The notes under the pieces: generated by a model
The model's input: only the letters and a program-made list of their open reading frames with translations
What the model was told of the DNA's origin: nothing
The model's database searches: none
Position numbers and translations under genes: made by a program
Shown here: piece by piece, positions 1-10,439 of the stretch
Layout: every line of letters begins with the position of its first letter
How positions within the stretch are numbered: position 1 is the first letter of the stretch
Assembly (NCBI GenBank): GCA_027924585.1
Contig: BSBM01000643.1
Location: forward strand, 18,524,501 to 18,588,500
Origin: Larix kaempferi
Lineage: Eukaryota; Streptophyta; Pinopsida; Pinales; Pinaceae
DNA length: 64,000 nt
Direction: 5' to 3'

Positions 1-296
1 ATATGGTTTCTTCGATGGTTCCTGTTGCTTGCTTTGATTTCCCTTATCCGTTGTATATCGACTAAATGTGTTCAAATGTTTTTTCAACCAATTAATTTGT
101 TCCTATGACCTTTGTGACTGGCCCTTACCCATGTGTGTTCCAGGACCAACTCCATGTGTCTTTTTTTTCCATGTTGATGAATCTTTGCTTATCGATAATG
201 CATCTTTCTTTGCTGATGCTCTATGTGTTCTTCCTTGGTCTATCTCCATATGTGAGCATGAGCGTGTATTTATGTTGTGGAATTGTGCATTTATTG
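1..296. other. Flanking DNA left of the first copia element
   Basis: This stretch precedes the 5' LTR. Several short open frames cross it, but none resembles a known protein and they run on into the LTR, so they are probably chance frames. Nothing else is recognised. Confidence 0.4.
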
Positions 297-301
297 TGTG
301 T

Positions 302-1309
302 TGTTGGAAATATTCTATTTATGAGCTGATAGCGTATCTGATATGCGTCGGCTCTGTCGGACTCCCAGTTGGTCAGTTTGTTAGTCTGCAATGTCAGACA
401 GTCAGTCAGTTTGCAGCCAATTCGGTGCACGTTGAGTTAGTATTTATGTAATCGCATTAGTATTCTGCATATCAAGAATTCTTAGGTAGAAATTTATTAC
501 AGTCTTTAATGAAGCCCTGTAGCTTCCAAGTGAAGCGATCTTAAGTCAGTTGTTATGAAACTCTATAAGAAGAAGAAGATAATTGAAAATCAGAGAGAGA
601 TGTGTAAGGATCCCAAGCTCTGTAAGAAGCGTGAAAGGAGAATAAGTTCATACCCGTGAAATGTATTAAGAGCCGAAGCTCTGTAAGAAGTGAGAAATCA
701 ATGTAAATCTCATCTCCATGTATTAAGGCAAGTTGCGCAGTTTACTATGGTAAATATATAAGTCTATAGTTTTATGTTTCATTCTCAAGAATGTTGAATA
801 TTGCAAGTTGCACATCTTCTCCTTGAATATTGTTTACATTTACGTGCAGTAAAAGAAATCAATATTTCCAAATAGTTCACTGTGGTGAAAGTTCTATTTT
901 ACAAGAAGTAACTGCGCATAAGTTATATAGTAAATGTTTTGGTTCTTATGTCCTAACATGAAATATTTCAATATAAAGTTTGTTTAAGAGTCCCTCAAAG
1001 TTAAGAGTAATGCGTAGTAAAAAGCATTTGCGAAGTAATTGAGAAGTCCGTGAAGTCAAGTTTGCGAAGTTAAAGAACTGCGTATTTATGTGAAGTTCAA
1101 CTGCGTAGTAGAAAGTCGAAATGCACAGTTAATCTCGGCGCAGTAAAAAGTTAAAATGCGCAGTTTTAGCTAATTTGTGAAGTAAAAGTTAGAAGACTAC
1201 TTTGCAAAGCATATGCTAGGAGAAGCGCAGTTCTAAAGCCAATCAAGAAAGAAAATATTCATCTACTGTGCAATTAATTTTTTTAACTGCGCAGTGTGCT
1301 TTCCCTTGA
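302..1309 (+). repeat. 5' LTR of copia element 1
   Basis: It starts TGTTGGAAAT, as does the downstream LTR, and ends CCCTTGA two bases before the primer-binding site. A TATA-like TATATAAG lies at 755-762. The last 300 bp carry many diverged copies of a TGCGCAGT/GCGAAGT word. Confidence 0.9.
755..762 (+). promoter_or_regulatory. Putative TATA box in the 5' LTR
   Basis: TATATAAG is conserved in the other LTR near 6144. Its position within the LTR fits a U3 promoter driving genomic RNA synthesis. No transcript data are available. Confidence 0.4.
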
Positions 1310-1311
1310 TC

Positions 1312-1324
1312 TGGTATCAGAACC
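1312..1324 (+). other. Primer-binding site, initiator tRNA-Met type
   Basis: TGGTATCAGAACC lies 2 bp after the 5' LTR. It matches the usual plant copia primer site TGGTATCAGAGC with one change near its 3' end, and would be where minus-strand DNA synthesis starts. Confidence 0.85.
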
Positions 1325-1383
1325 TGGTTTACGGAAAGTAGAAATTGTATTTACAAAAAGGGGAAAAGCAATTAAGATTAAGA

Positions 1384-2260
1384 ATGGCTTCCACTTCTGG
1401 TAATCTAGAAACTCCAATATTTTCTAGTAAAAATTATGAATATTGGTCTCTAACTATGAAAGCTTTGTTTAGAGTTCAAGATGTATGGGAAATAGTCTAG
1501 AATGGCTATGCAGAACCAGTAGATCTAGCATAATATAAAAATCTCAAACAAGCTGAGAAGGACGTCTTGAAGGAACAGGGAAAGAAAGATGGAAAGGTGT
1601 TGTTCCACATACATCAAGCAACACATGAATCCATACTCCGAAGAGTAGTAGCAGCACAGTCAGCTAAGGAAGCGTGGGACACACTGGAAACCTCCTATCA
1701 AGGCTTGAACAAGGTAAAGACTGTGAAATTACAAATTCTTAGAAGAGATTTTGAATCTCTGTCAATGAAAGATACAGAGTCAATAGACTAATTCTATACT
1801 CGTGTTATTGGTTTGGTTAATCAAATAAGTCTCATGAAGAAAATCTAGGTGACCAAAGAGTTGTTGAAAAAGTTCTTAGAGTTCTTGCAAAGAAATTTGA
1901 ATCTTTAGTTGTGACCCTAGAGGAAAACAAAGATCTGTCCCAATTTACTATTGATGAGTTGCAAGCCTCATTACTCAATCATGAACATAGAATCAGTGGA
2001 TCACATACATCATTGGAAGGTGCATTTGCAGCACATTCATCCATAAGCCGTGTAAGAGGCAGAGGAAGATCAAACTATAGAGGTAGAGGACGAAGTTCTT
2101 TCATAGGAGGTCGCAGCAGCAACCCTGCAAATGTCACTGGTAGAGGTCAGGATCAGATGCCCAGTCAGCCAAATGGACAAAGGTATGACAAATAAAAAAT
2201 TCAATGTCATTACTGTAAGAAGTTTGGACACTTTGCATATGAATGCAGGAAAAAGCAGTA
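1384..2260 (+). pseudogene. copia gag (broken)
   Basis: The capsid gene starts at ATG 1384. The N-terminal part resembles the copia gag (UBN2-type) domain, with the stretch AKEAWDTLETSYQG near 1660-1705. Reading is interrupted by TAG at 1498-1500, further stops near 1530 and 1789, and a frameshift between about 1790 and 1911. From 1911 the frame continues through an Arg/Gly-rich linker to a CX2CX4HX4C zinc knuckle at about 2205-2246, reached only after a TAA at 2193-2195. The protein would coat genomic RNA in virus-like particles, but this copy cannot make it. Confidence 0.85.
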
Positions 2261-2381
2261 TGACCAAGGAAAGTAAGGTCAAACACAATCAAGCAACAAC
2301 AACACTCCGAACATCTCACTGTTCTTAGCATGTGCATCACCACTTGAATGCAATGCTGTCCAAGAAAGCCCAAATGAAATA

Positions 2382-2626
2382 TTGTATTTAGACTCAGGCT
2401 GTAGCAATCATATGACTGGTAATTTAAATCTATTTTCTAGTCTAGATAAATAAGTTCAACTGATGTCACACTTGGAAATAATTTTCAAGTCACTGTTTTG
2501 GGAAAGGGTACTCTTGATATTCTAACCAGACAGAGGGAGCATAAATTTATGCCTGATGTTTATTATGTTCAAGGTTTGAAGAATAATTTGATGAGCATTA
2601 GACAACTGATAGAAAAGGTTACAGAG
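2382..2626 (+). pseudogene. copia protease (broken)
   Basis: The aspartic protease active-site region DSGCSNHMTG is readable from about 2391. A TAA or frameshift near 2450 breaks it, after which the rest of the domain (VTLGNNF... to ...LMSIRQL) is readable in another frame. This enzyme normally cleaves the Gag-Pol polyprotein. Confidence 0.75.
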
Positions 2627-2904
2627 TTCACATGATAGGAAAGCATTGTGTGATCAAAGACATATATCCAAGCAATCAGTTAATTGTTGAAGAGCAGATG
2701 ACAAGCAATTGCTTGTTTCCTTTGAGGATAAGGCCAATCATAAAATGAAAAACAACTCAAGTTGTTCATGGAAGTCATAATGAAAATTCTGGAACTGCAT
2801 TCAAAGAAGAAAGTGAAGAAGTAGGAATTCACTGCGCAAAGGAAGAAAAAGACAACAAAGAAATGCAAGCAGCATTTCAGACAGAAATAAAGGATGAATC
2901 CTAG

Positions 2905-3770
2905 TTATGGCACTTTAAATTTGGACATCTGAATTTTGGTGGGTTGAAGCTGCTGCACATGAAGGACACGGTGAAAGGATTTCCATTGATTGAAAAGCCA
3001 GAGAATATTTGTGAAGGCTATATTGTTGGAAAACAACACAGAGAGAGTTTTCCAGTTGGAAAGTCATACAGAGCTCGTACACCACTTGAAATTGTGCACT
3101 CTAATATTTGTGGACTAATGCAAACACCGTCCATGGGAGGATGCACTTAACTTCTCACATTTATTGATGATTTCACAAGAAAAACCTGGGCATATTTTCT
3201 AAAACAAAAATATGATGCATTTGGATGTTTTCAGCAGTTCAAAGCACTTGTGGAGAAGTAGAGTGGTTACAACATCAATATATTAAGAACAGATAGAGGT
3301 GGTGAGTATGTTTCAAATGATTTCTTAAAATTATGTAAAAATCATGGCATACAGAAGCAATTCAATGCGCGGTATACACCGCAGCAGAATAGTATCATAG
3401 AGAAGAAGAACATAACCATTATGGAGATGGCGCGCAGTATGTTGGAAGCCATGCATCTATCAAATGAATACTAGGCTGAAGCAGTGGCAACTGCTGTTTA
3501 CATCATGAATCGATGCTCGACAAAGAGTGTGAAGAACAAAGTTCCACAGGAAGCTTGGACAGGTATGAAACATAGTGTTTCACATTTAAATTTTTTTGGT
3601 TGTGTAGCATACACACATGTTCCAGATGAGCTAAGAAGGAAATTAGACAACAAAGGACATAAATGTATTTTTATTGGGTATTCTGAAGACACAAAAGCAT
3701 ACAAGTTGTATGATCCTATTGCAAGAAAAGTTATTATCAGAGTGAGATGTCCAGTTTGTAGAAAATGAAG
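2905..3770 (+). pseudogene. copia integrase (broken)
   Basis: The GAG-pre-integrase segment (LWHFKFGHLNFGGLK, with a damaged HHCC region) starts near 2905. The catalytic core follows, with the three acidic positions in FIDDFTRK (~3165), ILRTDRGGEY (~3285) and a Glu in the NSIIEKKN stretch (~3390). Stops lie at 3148-3150, about 3259-3261 (TAG in place of a Gln) and 3472-3474 (TAG in place of a conserved Trp). The C-terminal part with FGCVAY and KCIFIGYSEDTKAYKLYDP is typical of copia integrases. It is not functional. Confidence 0.88.
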
Positions 3771-4119
3771 CATGGGGTGGAACCATAGAGAAGAATGTTA
3801 AACTCGTGTCACATGTTGAACATGATGACCTCACAGAAGATGTGGTTGAGACTCCGCATGTGAATCAGAATATCGCATCTCCATCTACTCCCAGGACTGC
3901 ACAGCATGTTTCAGCACAAGGAACTCTGACACAACTCACAGTTCAAGCAACTCCGACAAGCACACCAAGTCCGTAGCAAACTCCATCAAGTAGTTCACGC
4001 AGTTCAACACCATTAACTCTGACAAATACAAGAACTTTGTGTGAGATATATGAGACTGGTACACCTAATTCATTCTCTGTTTTTGCATTATTTTCTCAAG
4101 TTAATGATCCTTTAACATT

Positions 4120-5100
4120 TGAAGAAGTTGTTGAAGATAAAGTTTGGGCACAAGCCATGGATGAAGAAATAGAATGCATTGAGAAGAATCAAAGATGGGA
4201 ATTAGTTGATGTTCCTAAGGACAAGGATGTGATAAGCGTAAAATGGATTTATAAGACCAAGCAAGATGCTGATGGAAATGTGCAAAAGCACAAGACAAGA
4301 TTGGTAGCAAGAGGATTCACACAGCAGCCTGGCATAGACTTCAATGAAACTTTTGCACTTGTAGCATGAATTGACATTATCAGAACAGTTTTGGCCATTG
4401 TAGCTCATAAGACATGGCATGTTTATCAAATGGATGCTAAGCCTGCATTTTTAAATGGTTATTTGGAGGAGGAAGTATATGTGGAGCAACCACAAGGCTA
4501 CGAAGCTCCAGGACAAGGACACAAAGTATACAAGTTGAAAAAGAAACTCTATAGTTTGAAGCAAGCTCCTAGAGCTTGGTACAGTCACACTGACTCTTAC
4601 CTAATTTAGAATGGATTTCACAGAAGTGAATGTGAGCCAACGTTGTACACAAAAATCAACAAGCAAGGTAATAAGCTAATTGTCTTCCTGTATGTAGATG
4701 ATTTAATATTTATTGGTGATTTTGGCATAGAGAAATTTAGATCAGTCACGGAAAGTGAATTTGAAATAACTAATTTGTGGATTATGAAGTATTTTCTAGG
4801 CATTGAAGTCCAACAGACTGAAAAAGGCATATTATTATCTCAGTTGAAGTATGCAAGTGATGTCTTGAACAAATTAAAGATGTTAAATTGCAAGACAACT
4901 CCAACACCAGTGATAACAGGTTTGGAATTAAGAAAGGATGATGATGGTTCCAATGTAGATCCTACGCTATTTAAAAGGGTTGTTGGCAGCCTTATGTATC
5001 TTACAGTGACAAGGCCAGATATCATGTATGGAGTCAACTTAATCTCAAGATTCATGGAGTCACCAAAGAATCTCATTGGAAAGCAGGTAAAAGAATTCTA
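4120..5100 (+). pseudogene. copia reverse transcriptase (broken)
   Basis: The palm and finger motifs are easy to read: WKWIYKTK-like VKWIYKTKQDADG, KTRLVARGFTQQPG, YQMDAKPAFLNGYLEEEVYVEQP, KLYSLKQAPRAWY and the catalytic FLYVDDLIFIGD near 4680-4725. Stops occur at 4367-4369 (TGA where ...VAR... is expected, a CGA-to-TGA change) and 4607-4609 (TAG for Gln). The connection ends with LMYLTVTRPDIMYGVN. A frameshift near 5070 separates it from RNase H. Confidence 0.92.
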
Positions 5101-5139
5101 AGTATGTAAGTCACGAACAAAAGACATTGGTATTCTATA

Positions 5140-5635
5140 TTCAACCTTAAAAAATTCCAAACTCGTTGTATACACTGACAACGATAATGGAGGTAGAATA
5201 GATGATATAAAAAGCACATATGGGAATACATTTCATGTAGGAACAGGTGTTGTATCATGGGCTTCAAAGAAACAACCCATAGTAACTCTTTCTTCAACAG
5301 AAGCATAGTATGTTGCAGCTACAAGCGCTGCATGTCAAGCCGTTTGGATGCAGAGGATGTTAAGTGATTTGTCACAGAACCAGAAAGAACCCATAGTCAT
5401 TTACTGCGACAACAATTCAGCTATCGCACTGTCAAAGAATCATGTGTTTCACAAGAGGACCAAGCACACCGACACAAGGTATCATTTTATCAGAGAATTG
5501 ATAATCAACAAGGAAATCTGTTTAGAAATTCGCAGGTTTGAAGATCAGGTAGTAGACATATTTACAAAACCATTGGAAAGGGACACATTCCAATTTCTGC
5601 TAAGTTGTTTGGGAGTGACAAGTTCTGCGTGGTGA
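5140..5635 (+). pseudogene. copia RNase H (broken)
   Basis: The RNase H domain follows RT as usual: YTDNDNGG, VSWASKKQPIVTLSSTEA, IYCDNNSAIALSKNHVFH and HTDTRYHFIREL. A TAG near 5307 replaces the Glu of the usual STEAEYVAA motif. The last part (VDIFTKPLERDTF) matches the copia Pol C-terminus. The reading frame ends at 5633-5635, about 95 bp before the 3' LTR. Confidence 0.9.
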
Positions 5636-5717
5636 ACTTCGTCATACACAAAGCATGTTTCAGCTCTGAAATATTTTGTAAAATTATATTTTTGTTTAAT
5701 GATCCCCATCTGCTCAT

Positions 5718-5730
5718 AATTAAGGAGGAG
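5718..5730 (+). other. Polypurine tract of copia element 1
   Basis: AATTAAGGAGGAG directly precedes the 3' LTR start TGTTGG and would prime plus-strand DNA synthesis. Confidence 0.8.
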
Positions 5731-6694
5731 TGTTGGAAATATTGTATTTATGAGCTGATAGCATATCTGATATGCGTCGGCTCTGTCATACTCCCAGTCG
5801 GTTAGTTTTTTAGTCTGCAATGTCAGATAGTCAGTCAGTTTGCAGCCAATCTGGCGCACGTCAAGTTAGTATTTATGTAATCGCATTAGTATTGTGCATA
5901 TCATGTAGCTTCCAAGTGAAGCGATCTTAAGTCGGTTGTTATGAAACTCTATAAGGAGAAGAAAATTTAATTGAAAAATTAGAGAGAGATGTGTAAGGAG
6001 CCCAAGCTCTGTAAGAAGTGTGAAAGGAGAAGAATTTCATACCCATGAAATGTATGAAGAGCCGAAGCTCTGTAAGAAGTGAGAAATCAATGTAAATCTC
6101 ATCTCCATGTATTAAGGCAAGTTGCATAGTTTACTATGGTAAATATATAAGTCTATAGTTTTATGTTTCATTCTCAAGAATGTTGAATATTGCAAGTTGC
6201 ACATCTTCTCCTTGAATATTGTTTACATTTACATGCAGTAAAAGAAATCAATATTTGCAAATAGTTCACTGTGGTGAAAGTTCTATTTTACAAGAAGTAA
6301 CTGCGCATAAGTTACATAGTAAATGTTTTGGTTCTTATGTCCTAACAAGAAATATTTCAATATAAAGTTTGTTTATGAGTCCCTCAAAGTTAAGAGTAAC
6401 GCGCAGTAAAAAGGATTTGTGAAGTAATTGAGAAGTCTGCGAAGTCAAGTTCGCGAAGTTAAAGAACCGCGCATTTATGTGAAGTTCAACTATGCAGTAG
6501 AAAGTCAAAATGCGTAGTTAATATCCACGCAGTAAAAATTTAAAATGCGCAGTTAATTTGTGAAGTAAAAGTTAGAAGACTACTTTGCAAAGCATATGCT
6601 AGGAGAAGCGCGGTTCTAAAGCCAAGCAAGAAAATAAAATATTCATCTACTGCGCAGTTAATCTTTTTAACTGCACGATGTGCTTTTCCCTTGA
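5731..6694 (+). repeat. 3' LTR of copia element 1
   Basis: It is homologous to 302-1309 and ends CCCTTGA just before the target duplication TGTGT. It lacks about 44 bp near 5905 and a few shorter stretches present in the 5' LTR. Confidence 0.9.
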
Positions 6695-6699
6695 TGTGT

Positions 6700-8381
6700 T
6701 TTCATCATATGTTTATAATCTATGAGCGGTCTGGAGTGCGGGAACACAAACATGATGTAGTGGGCAAGCGAGCGAGAAATAATAGGTAAATATTTGTATG
6801 TTTCCCGGGGCTAACTAAAGTGAGGCATTACAACAATAGATATCTGCTCAAAGATAGATCCTTAGGAAAACCGGTGTGGAATTAACTAAAGCGGGGTGTT
6901 AAATGATTTCCTGGACTTCCTCTTTAATATATTAACAACCCTTAAAATCCATCACAACCCTACAAGAGAGCAAAGATACAATTTAGTTTATATTATATAA
7001 CATGGAAGATGGAAGATGGAAAACCTGCATAAGACAAGAAGGTAAAATACCATGCCATACTTTGTCCCTCATACCAGGAATTTGAACCGTATTTGAGCTG
7101 CACATCAGCATGGGTCGGAATCATCCCATAAAATATAGCATTCATTCATGAAATTGGCAAACCATTCCATGGTTTCAAAAATTTGAGCTTCGAAAAGAAA
7201 TTTTGTCAACTAGATAAAAAGGACTTGATAAAAATAATTCATGATAGTGAATTTGTTGAATGCATAACCAATCATGCATTTGTATTCAAGGATTATAGGG
7301 TCAATAGTGAATTTGTTGAATGCATAACTAATCATGCATTTGTATTCACGGATTATTGGCTCAATGAGTCTCATATTCATAAAGCAATGACCATAGGTGA
7401 CCATTGCGAACCTTAAAATATGAAGAGAGTCAAAATTTTGAGAGGTTGTTTAAGTTATTTGCTAGGTAGTTTTTGAGAAAATGTCTAAATAAAATATTTA
7501 ATCCTTTTTTTTTCTTTTTCTTTCTGTGCAAAGGCTCCTTTTATTTTTCTGTGCAAGGGTTCCTTTTAGGTGGATACTGTATGTTTTTAAATTTTGAGAA
7601 AATATTTAAATAAAAATCCTTTCATTTCTCTATTCGAAGGTTTTATGGGGATAGTTTTTTAGTTGTCTTTTTAGTATGTTGCAAATATGTTTTTAATAAC
7701 ATTTTTAAAATATGACTTTATAGTGAAAATCAAATTATTTTTTGAGAAAATGTCTAAATAAAAATCCTTTCATTTCTCTATTCAAAGGATTTATGCAAAC
7801 ACATTTTTAGTTGTCTTCTTAATATACTTCATGCAAACACACTTTTAGTTGTCATTCTCAATATGCTGCAAATATTTTTTAAATAATATTTTTTTAAATA
7901 TAACTTTAAAGTTGAAATCAAATAAATATTTAGCTAGTAAATTTCAAATACAAATTTAAAATTTTAATTATTAAATCTCAAAATACAAATTTAAATTTTT
8001 AATTAGTAAATCAAGTTTAATTTATTTTTTCACTAAAAAATCTAGTGAAACATCTAATCAAAATTAAATATGCTTTTATAATAAATCTTATCATAAAATT
8101 CAATTTTTGTATTTTGTATTAGTAAATCTTTAATGGTTATTGAAAAAAAAACAAATACACATAAACATGACTTAAAATAGTGCCACATCAATAGTATACT
8201 CACACACACAAGATGAAATAACAAAAGAAACATACTTATATGAAAACTTATAATTGTTATGTCTTTATAGAAAGCAACTAAACTTAGTTATATAGATACT
8301 AACTCTTATCAATAAAATTTTTGGCCTTCCTCTTGTAGTTTCCAATCTTGGTTTGTTGCTTTTGATATGTCCTCATGATCC
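6700..8381. other. AT-rich intergenic DNA with small direct repeats
   Basis: No gene is recognised. A 60-bp unit is directly repeated at 7244-7303 and 7304-7363. Because 60 is a multiple of 3, one small frame stays open across both units, which does not by itself indicate coding. A motif like GAGAAAATGTCTAAATAAAA followed by CCTTTCATTTCTCTATTC recurs near 7473, 7592 and 7743. The part from 7840 to 8160 is close to pure AT. Confidence 0.5.
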
Positions 8382-8981
8382 TGTTAAATTTTCAAAATTT
8401 ACTTCAATCTGATCTAAGATCTTAACTGAGAGAACAACATGTACAACAAATCTACAGTATATCAATCATGGACACAATAATGCAAGCACACTAGAGACAC
8501 AGAGTTTACTTGGGGAAAACCATAAAGGTGAAAAACCCCAATAACTTTCTCAGAGATAGAATAGAGCAATGATACAACCAGAATACAAGAGATAGTCTTC
8601 TCCTAGCAGCAGAGCCTTCTCCTCATAAGTGCGCCACTTTCCGAATGAGAGAAGTGTGTGAATGAATGATCAAATAGAGATCTCCCGATCTCTATTTATA
8701 CTTGTACTGTCCTTCCCAATAAACTAATGGGGCCTACATGTCTAGCTTAACCCATGGTTAACTTAATCTGGGCCGACCCCATACTTGGTGGTCTAATAAC
8801 CCTTTTACCCACATGACTCATACAGGTCCAACCCCATCAAGGTGGTCTAATAACCCATTGACAAGTTAACACACTTGCGACACTTCCTTATAGAGGAATA
8901 ACACATCTCTATAAGGGTACAATAAATATATATATGAAATACATGGGTGAAATACATTCTAAAGTTACATATACATCAACA
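8382..8981 (-). repeat. 3' LTR of copia element 2
   Basis: The minus strand starts TGTTGATGTATATG and ends AATTTAACA. It aligns with 14679-15246 over its length, with small indels in the middle. Confidence 0.9.
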
Positions 8982-8990
8982 CTCCCTCTT
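8982..8990 (-). other. Polypurine tract of copia element 2
   Basis: On the minus strand AAGAGGGAG directly abuts the 3' LTR start TGTTGATG. Confidence 0.75.
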
Positions 8991-9388
8991 AACTAGGAAG
9001 GTATTTCTTGACACAGATCTGCTAGTACAAGTCTTCTTTTCTGGATCATCATCAGCAAATCATCATCCTCGAATCATCGTCATCGTCACTGCTGCTACTA
9101 TTTCAATCAATCTCTAAATATACTCATCATAGGAAGTTCTACAGAGCCAATCCTTTTTCATACTGGATATAGGCCCACCACCTACAGGTCTTCATCATCA
9201 CTGGCCATACTGTGGAATCCTCAAGACTTATTACGTGAGTCAACAAAACCTCAAAAGAGCATCCCAGGACTGATTATGAGTACACAGTTCAACCTATCGA
9301 ATCTCCCAGGACCTTTTACATGCTACTACGCAACCTGTCCACTGCCATAGAGTATCATGAAGCACAACCCAGATGCACACACATAGCA

Positions 9389-9894
9389 CTTATACTCACC
9401 GGCATGGGAGGACCAACCTACCACCATCCGTGAAAGGCTCACAGCACTTACATCAACGACCATGGGAGAACACATCTGCCACCATGTCGAAAAGGCTCTG
9501 CACTTACATCAATGCACATGGGAGAACACATCTACCACCATGTAGGAAAGGCTCTGCACTTACATCAACGCACATGGGAGAACACATCTACCACCATGTC
9601 GGAAAGGCTCTGCACTTACATCAACGCACATGGGAGAACACATCTAGAACCATGTCGGAAAGGCTCTACACTTACATCAACGCACATGGGAGAACACATC
9701 TACCACCAAGTCGGAAAGGCTCTGCACTTACATCAATGCACATGGAAGAACACATCTACCACCATGTCGGAAAGGCTCTGCACTTACATCAACGCACATG
9801 GGAGAACACATCTACCACGATGTCGGAAAGGCACTGCACTTACATCAACGCATATGGGAGAACACATCTACCACCATGCCGAAAGGCACTGTGC
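9389..9894. repeat. 56-bp minisatellite, nine copies
   Basis: Copies start at 9389 (a 58-bp divergent copy), 9447, 9503, 9559, 9615, 9671, 9727, 9783 and 9839. Each unit runs from CTTACATCAACGCACATGGG to AAAGGCTCTGCA. The copies are close in sequence, so expansion was fairly recent. The unit length is not a multiple of 3, so three units are needed to return to frame, and two overlapping + strand frames stay open with circularly permuted 56-residue repeats. The array lies between pol and the 3' LTR of the minus-strand element, where copia elements usually have only a short spacer. Confidence 0.9.
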
Positions 9895-9918
9895 ATCTGT
9901 GTCTTCGGAACTCATCAC

Positions 9919-10333
9919 ACATAATCCAACTGATTATGTAATGTATCCACCTGATACATATGATCATCCTAATCATCATCATAGCATCATCTTGATGCAT
10001 GTCATCTAGAGTATCGTCCTGATACTCATCACAGCATCATCCTGATGCATATCTGGAGCAACATCCTGAAGCTCATCATCCATGATCATCCTGATCATAC
10101 AATGCATCTACCTGATGCATACCAAGTATCTACCTGATACATATCCAGATACATGGTCAAAGCATCCAACATGATGCAAATACAAATACATATAAATGAT
10201 CCAACTAATCATATCCAACATCCAACATGATGTGTTCATACATATACATATAAATGATCCAACTGATCATATCCAGCATCATGCTGATGCATATACAGAG
10301 TAGTAACTAGAGCATCGTCCTGATGCTCATCAT
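9919..10333. repeat. Cluster of about 16 short inverted repeats with covarying arms
   Basis: The common form is xxATC, a 5-6 base loop (usually NNCCT or CAACW), then GATxx with complementary flanks. Examples: GAGTATC/GATACTC at 10009-10027, GCATC/GATGC at 10034-10048, ATGATC/GATCAT at 10082-10098, ATGCATC/GATGCAT at 10102-10120, GTATC/GATAC at 10126-10140, and GAGCATC/GATGCTC near 10311-10329. Units recur roughly every 20-35 bases. The outer bases of the arms differ between units yet stay paired. Confidence 0.75.
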
Positions 10334-10439
10334 CTAGCGCTTACATCCACAACCATGTGAAGGATCCTCTTTCCAACATGCTTGGAATGGCTTCTGCAAA
10401 TGTGTCCATCACTTCTTCCTCGAAGTGCCATCAATCTGA

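Larger units (their letters stand above)
302..6694 (+). mobile_element. Degenerate full-length Ty1/copia LTR retrotransposon
   Basis: All parts of a copia element are present in order: 5' LTR, tRNA-Met primer site, gag with zinc knuckle, protease, integrase, reverse transcriptase, RNase H, polypurine tract, 3' LTR. A perfect 5-bp duplication TGTGT flanks it at 297-301 and 6695-6699. The domain order protease-integrase-RT-RNase H is diagnostic of Ty1/copia. Coding capacity is lost through many stop codons and frameshifts. In the first ~172 bp the two LTRs differ at about 14 positions (roughly 8%), and the 3' LTR lacks about 44 bp found at 475-519 of the 5' LTR, so this is an old insertion. Both LTRs end in GA rather than the usual CA. 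Confidence 0.93.

Noticed and set aside
9373-10009. Two overlapping frames of 183 and 165 codons as genes
   Set aside because: They are the 56-bp minisatellite read in two phases, on the strand opposite to the host element, and give the same peptide repeat permuted.
9930-10330. CRISPR-like array
   Set aside because: The units are short inverted repeats of changing sequence, not constant direct repeats with unique spacers, and the context is a plant retrotransposon.
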